Assembly (NCBI GenBank): GCA_028284465.1 | Contig: JANQRR010000030.1 | Span: forward strand, 1 to 51,719 | Origin: Gammaproteobacteria bacterium | GTDB taxonomy: Bacteria > Pseudomonadota > Gammaproteobacteria > JAJFKO01 | Direction of reading: 5' to 3' | DNA: 51,719 nucleotides | Part shown: in pieces, positions 48,029 to 51,719 of the stretch | Layout: each line of letters starts with the position of its first letter | How positions within the stretch are numbered: position 1 is the first letter of the stretch | The notes under the pieces: model-generated | What the model was told of the DNA's origin: nothing | Seen by the model: the letters and a program-made list of their open reading frames with translations, nothing else | Database searches by the model: none | Program-made: the position numbers and the translations under genes

Positions 48029-49306
48029 TTACAACGTTTGTGGGATCACATATATGATACAAACATATGCTGGCAAATAAATCAATATCAATACCCAGGA
48101 TAATTTAGACGACAGTTTAGAGCTTGAACGTTGCAGCGCAAGACACGCACATGCTAATAACAGCAAGCTATAAAAAACCAAGGCTGGCTTATTCAATAAA
48201 TTCATCCATGAAGCTTGCAAATGATGATGTAACTTTAGCGGCATGTTAATAAATAACCAAGCAGTGGCTATACTCCAGAACTGCCATAGCGAAATATTGC
48301 TTTGCAAGTAATTCTTAAAAATTATGCCTGCTGGAAGCATTAATATCGGTAAGTAGTATAACCAACCTAAAGGTGAAATGAGTAGCATCAAAATCAATGT
48401 TAAACTAAATCCAAAATCGTAATATTTAACTTCAGGCTGATAGCTCCTCCACCAATATAACAACATTGCCAACAGCATGCTCACTCCAATGAAATAGCTT
48501 ATGATAACGAATACATTGCTTGAAAATAGCCGTGTTAACATGCCTAACCATGAAATGTTCCAACTTGCTGAATACCAATCTATTTGCTGCAATACTGTTA
48601 AATAATCATGATAAACTGAACCACCGAATATCATTCCTCCAAGTATTACTGTTATTATGAAACTGCCTATACTCCATATAAGTAAGCGCCAGCGTTTTTG
48701 CAATAAAAAAAACACGAATACTAAACCAAAAAATAATTTCATGCCTATTGCAATACCTAACATGCATCCAGCAGCACCATCATATTGATTGCGTCCCGCT
48801 AACCAAATCAATGTTGCTAACAACAACATCAATAAACCGAGTTGCCCGTAAACGACATTGATGTATGTTGGAAAAAAAGCAAATAGCGCTAACAACAATC
48901 CAACTAGAGCTAACTTACTCGCTGAAAATAATTCTTTGCTTATTAAGATACTCGCTAACACTCCTAAAATAATCGAAATCAATGACCAAACTTGCAATGC
49001 TTGTTGGTAATTTAATAATGCCAAGGGTAATGTTAATGCCACTGTAAAAGGCGGATTTAAATTTTCTGAATGTTTAAGTGATGGATCAACCTTAAGCGGC
49101 ACACCTTTTATTTCATTATAAGATTGCATTCTCGGTGGCGCATAAATAGCATGTTTAGCAAAAAATGCCTGTGCCGAGCTATAAATAGAGGTGAAATCGG
49201 TTGCTACTCGATTACTTGATTTATAATAAATAACACTAAAATAAGCGATACTTAAACCAATTAATAATAACACCTGGAGTGGAATAATAAATTTTTTTGA
49301 TGACAT
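48029..49306 (-). CDS. GT-C-like membrane glycosyltransferase (GT87/DUF2029 type), copy 2
   Basis: 425 residues with about ten membrane segments and the same layout as the copy at 45518-46891: ATDFTSIYSSAQAFFAKHAIY, ENLNPPFTVALTLPLALLNY, VVYGQLGLLMLLLATLIWLAG and IGMKLFFGLVFVFFLLQKRWRLL. The shared KLFxGxxxxxFLxQKRWRLL block shows the two are paralogs. It is placed between fabF and mltG. A role in adding a sugar to an envelope polymer or lipid is inferred from the family; the acceptor is unknown. Confidence 0.75.
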   Translation of the reverse strand: MSSKKFIIPLQVLLLIGLSIAYFSVIYYKSSNRVATDFTSIYSSAQAFFAKHAIYAPPRMQSYNEIKGVPLKVDPSLKHSENLNPPFTVALTLPLALLNYQQALQVWSLISIILGVLASILISKELFSASKLALVGLLLALFAFFPTYINVVYGQLGLLMLLLATLIWLAGRNQYDGAAGCMLGIAIGMKLFFGLVFVFFLLQKRWRLLIWSIGSFIITVILGGMIFGGSVYHDYLTVLQQIDWYSASWNISWLGMLTRLFSSNVFVIISYFIGVSMLLAMLLYWWRSYQPEVKYYDFGFSLTLILMLLISPLGWLYYLPILMLPAGIIFKNYLQSNISLWQFWSIATAWLFINMPLKLHHHLQASWMNLLNKPALVFYSLLLLACACLALQRSSSKLSSKLSWVLILIYLPAYVCIIYVIPQTL

Positions 49307-49319
49307 ATAGCTTACGAAA

Positions 49320-50558
49320 CTAAAGCTTTTTAAAAACTAACGTACCGTTAGTACCGCCAAAACCAAATGAATTAGAGACAGTCACATTGAGTTTTTGATC
49401 ACGCGAAGTGTGCGGCACAAAATCTAAATCACAACCTTCACTAGGATTATCTAAATTAATCGTTGGTGGCACCACTTGATCGCGTAATGCAAGCACGGTA
49501 AATATTGCTTCAACAGCACCCGCCCCTCCTAACAAATGCCCTGTCATTGATTTAGTTGAACTCACTGCTAATTTATATGCATGATCACCAAATGCTTTTT
49601 TAACGGCTAGCGCTTCAACTTCATCACCTGCTGGGGTTGAAGTTGCATGCGCATTGACATAACCAACTTCATCAGGATTGATGTTAGCATCTTGCATCGC
49701 CACTTTTATGCTACTAGCAAAACCATCACCTTGTTGCTCAGGCAAAGTCATGTGATAAGCATCAGCACTTGCTCCAAAGCCAATAAGTTCTGCATAAATG
49801 TTGGCGCCACGTTGCTTGGCCATTTCATATTCTTCTAGCACTAAAACACCTGCACCTTCACCTAACACAAAACCATCACGGTCTTTATCCCAAGGTCGGC
49901 TCGCTTTTTCTGGTTCATCGTTACGAGTTGATAACGCTCGCATCGATGAAAAACCGCCAAGGCCAAGAATAGAAGTCGCCATTTCAGCACCGCCGGTCAG
50001 CATCACATCGGCATCTCCATATTGGATAGTCCGAGCAGCATAACCAATATTATGTGCTCCTGTCGTACATGCAGTCACAATAGCAATGTTTGGTCCTTTG
50101 AGACCATAGCGGATGGAAATCATTCCGGCAGGCACATTAATAATCGCTCCGGGAATAAACGATGGTGCAATCCGTCGTGGGCCACCATCAACCCAAGCTT
50201 GATAATTCTTTTCAATATCCGACAAACCACCCATCCCTGCTCCTAATGCTACGCCAATGCGATGAGCATTAGTTGCAGAAATTGTTAGATCGGCATCATT
50301 AACAGCTTCCGCTGCCGCAGCAATAGCATATTGCGCAAATATAGCGGTTTTTCTAATTTCCTTTGGGGAAAGATACGCAGACGGCTCAAAATTTTTGACC
50401 GTGCCAGCAATGCGAGAAGCAAACTCAGACGTGTCGAAAGTATCAACTAAACTTACCCCACTGTTACCAGCAAGAATATTTTTCCAACTTTCACTCACAT
50501 TATTACCAACCGGAGATACCATCCCCAAACCAGTAATAACGACTCGACGTTTTGTCAT
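49320..50558 (-). CDS. fabF: 3-oxoacyl-ACP synthase II (FabF)
   Basis: 412 residues. Thiolase-fold condensing enzyme with the Cys-His-His triad: C164 in [11 protein letters not shown]304 in [12 protein letters not shown] and H341 in [11 protein letters not shown]. Typical ends [17 protein letters not shown] and [12 protein letters not shown]. It elongates acyl-ACP in fatty acid synthesis and tunes unsaturation with temperature. It follows acpP by 54 bases. Confidence 0.97.
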   Translation of the reverse strand: MTKRRVVITGLGMVSPVGNNVSESWKNILAGNSGVSLVDTFDTSEFASRIAGTVKNFEPSAYLSPKEIRKTAIFAQYAIAAAAEAVNDADLTISATNAHRIGVALGAGMGGLSDIEKNYQAWVDGGPRRIAPSFIPGAIINVPAGMISIRYGLKGPNIAIVTACTTGAHNIGYAARTIQYGDADVMLTGGAEMATSILGLGGFSSMRALSTRNDEPEKASRPWDKDRDGFVLGEGAGVLVLEEYEMAKQRGANIYAELIGFGASADAYHMTLPEQQGDGFASSIKVAMQDANINPDEVGYVNAHATSTPAGDEVEALAVKKAFGDHAYKLAVSSTKSMTGHLLGGAGAVEAIFTVLALRDQVVPPTINLDNPSEGCDLDFVPHTSRDQKLNVTVSNSFGFGGTNGTLVFKKL

Positions 50559-50590
50559 ATTGCCTCCCCCGTGCTGACTAGGGGTATGAA

Positions 50591-50606
50591 ACCCATAGTA
50601 ATGGGT
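50591..50606 (-). promoter_or_regulatory. Short hairpin between acpP and fabF
   Basis: ACCCAT (50591-50596) and ATGGGT (50601-50606) enclose a four-base loop, with no T run. It could be a processing or partial-termination site that lets acpP be made in excess over fabF; this is inference. Confidence 0.35.
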
Positions 50607-50612
50607 ATGCCC

Positions 50613-50858
50613 TTATTTTTCTTCAGTTTGATGCTGTTTAATGTATTCAATAGCCTGCTTGACTGTGGTAATTTTTTCAGCTTCTTCATCAGGGATTTCG
50701 GTTTCAAATTCCTCTTCCAAAGCCATCACTAATTCCACCGTATCAAGCGAATCAGCCCCGAGATCATCGACAAAAGATGCATCACTACGGACATCGTCCT
50801 CTTTGACCCCTAATTGTTCAACAACGATTTTTTTAACACGTTCGTCAATTGTGCTCAT
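50613..50858 (-). CDS. acpP: Acyl carrier protein
   Basis: 81 residues, acidic, four-helix ACP. The phosphopantetheine attachment site is S37 in [19 protein letters not shown]. It carries acyl chains through fatty acid synthesis. It sits between fabG and fabF as in most proteobacteria. Confidence 0.98.
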   Translation of the reverse strand: MSTIDERVKKIVVEQLGVKEDDVRSDASFVDDLGADSLDTVELVMALEEEFETEIPDEEAEKITTVKQAIEYIKQHQTEEK

Positions 50859-50939
50859 TACCAGTTAATCCTCTTTTTAATACCGTCTAGAGGCGGTAGT
50901 GTATTCAAAAATTTATGCTTGCGCAAGCATCTAATGTAA

Positions 50940-51686
50940 TTAATTCATGAACATGCCGCCATTAACATGCAAAGTTTGCCCAGTAATATATTTAGCCGCA
51001 TCGGAGGCTAAAAACGCCACACTTGCAGCAATATCTTGCGTTTCGCCTAAACAACCCGCCGGAATTTGCGCAAGCAATGCTTCGCGCTGCGCTTCACTTA
51101 ACACACTCGTCATGTCAGTATCAAAAAACCCTGGCGCTACGACGTTAACAGTAACATTACGACTAGCAACTTCTTTTGCTAACGATTTACTAAATCCAAT
51201 GATGCCAGCTTTTGCTGCAGCATAATTTGCTTGGCCTGCATTACCGATACATCCGACAATCGAACTAATATTAATAATGCGACCCCAACGTGCTTTGATC
51301 ATGTCGCGCAAACATGCTTTCGATAAACGGAAAATAGCATTCAAGTTTGTATCGATGACTTGTTCCCATTCTTCCGGTTTCATCCGCATCATAATATTAT
51401 CACGTGTGATCCCAGCATTATTGATCAAGATCTCTGGCATACCTAACTGTTGTTTCATATCAGCAAGCATAGCGTTAATCGAATCGGTATTTGTAACATC
51501 GAGCACAAGCCCAATGCCACTTAATCCAGCATCATTAAATCCGGCAGTAATTTTCTCCGCACCTTGTGATGTGGTTGCGGTACCAACAACTTTTGCACCT
51601 TGTTTAGCAAACTCATGTGCGATGGTATGACCAATGCCACGACTTGCGCCAGTAACTAGGGTTAGTTTATCTTTTAAATTTATCAA
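50940..51686 (-). CDS. fabG: 3-oxoacyl-ACP reductase (FabG)
   Basis: 248 residues. Short-chain dehydrogenase with the NADPH-binding TGASRGIGHTIA, the NNAG motif, and the catalytic set S142, Y155, K159 (INISSIVGCIGNAGQ, then NYAAAKAG). Ends ITGQTLHVNGGMFMN as FabG does. The start codon is TTG (51684-51686) with AAGGAG seven bases upstream; no ATG fits. It reduces 3-ketoacyl-ACP. fabD is expected just beyond the window edge. Confidence 0.96.
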   Translation of the reverse strand: MINLKDKLTLVTGASRGIGHTIAHEFAKQGAKVVGTATTSQGAEKITAGFNDAGLSGIGLVLDVTNTDSINAMLADMKQQLGMPEILINNAGITRDNIMMRMKPEEWEQVIDTNLNAIFRLSKACLRDMIKARWGRIINISSIVGCIGNAGQANYAAAKAGIIGFSKSLAKEVASRNVTVNVVAPGFFDTDMTSVLSEAQREALLAQIPAGCLGETQDIAASVAFLASDAAKYITGQTLHVNGGMFMN

Positions 51687-51719
51687 TTAACTTCTCCTTA
51701 ATAACTTCGTCTTTTGGTC

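Noticed and set aside
51687..51719. 3' end of fabD upstream of fabG
   Set aside because: fabD is expected here by synteny, but 33 bases give no recognisable FabD residues in any frame, so it is not annotated.

Overview
The window looks like a chromosome segment of an AT-rich gammaproteobacterium, most likely a host-associated member of the Legionellales or Coxiellaceae. This is inference from three things: the conserved gene order eno-ftsB-surE next to rpoS, the order fabG-acpP-fabF-mltG-tmk-holB-tatD, and a load of eukaryote-like domains (NACHT/LRR, NB-ARC, TPR, ankyrin, WD40, OTU and Ulp1-like proteases) typical of bacteria living in amoebae or arthropods. No tRNA, rRNA, CRISPR array or recognisable transposase was seen.

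Layout. 1-4256: the start of htpG (leftward), a two-CBS-domain protein, a 48-residue-repeat protein and rpoS. 4502-15436: a leftward accessory block that sits between surE and rpoS, where related genomes usually carry pcm and/or nlpD. It holds two tandem DUF4403 paralogs, an OTU-like protease protein and a NACHT-LRR protein. The last two appear to be halves of one reading frame separated by a -1 shift at an A9 tract. 15635-20652: leftward housekeeping block surE, ftsB, eno, a TRZ/ATZ-type deaminase and a cNMP-binding/CPBP membrane protein. 20664-23340: a promoter, a SAM-II riboswitch with an intrinsic terminator, and the methionine importer metNIQ.

23568-43029: a giant rightward locus with its own near-consensus promoter and an operator-like inverted repeat. 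It is read as a 1268-residue ORF and a 5112-residue ORF, but the two are in the same frame, separated by one TGA and 40 coding-looking codons. Read through, the product would be about 6.4 thousand residues. From N to C terminus it shows a degenerate Ulp1-like protease fold, a helical region, a first STAND-type ATPase, TPRs, ankyrin repeats, a second P-loop ATPase, WD40-like repeats, TPRs, an NB-ARC ATPase, TPRs, and a C-terminal Ulp1-like protease with an OTU-like protease nested inside it. 43070-51686: leftward core genes tatD, holB, tmk, two GT-C-like membrane proteins flanking mltG, then fabF, acpP and fabG.

The main candidate for an undescribed system is the pair of accessory loci on either side of the surE-metQ block. 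Both combine STAND/NACHT ATPases with OTU-type protease domains and share Lys-Gly-rich KGKGKE linkers. They could be secreted effectors that manipulate host ubiquitin-like pathways, or NLR-like conflict (defence) proteins; sequence alone does not decide. Both also carry an apparent recoding or breakage site (A9 tract, in-frame TGA), which needs checking against raw reads and relatives.
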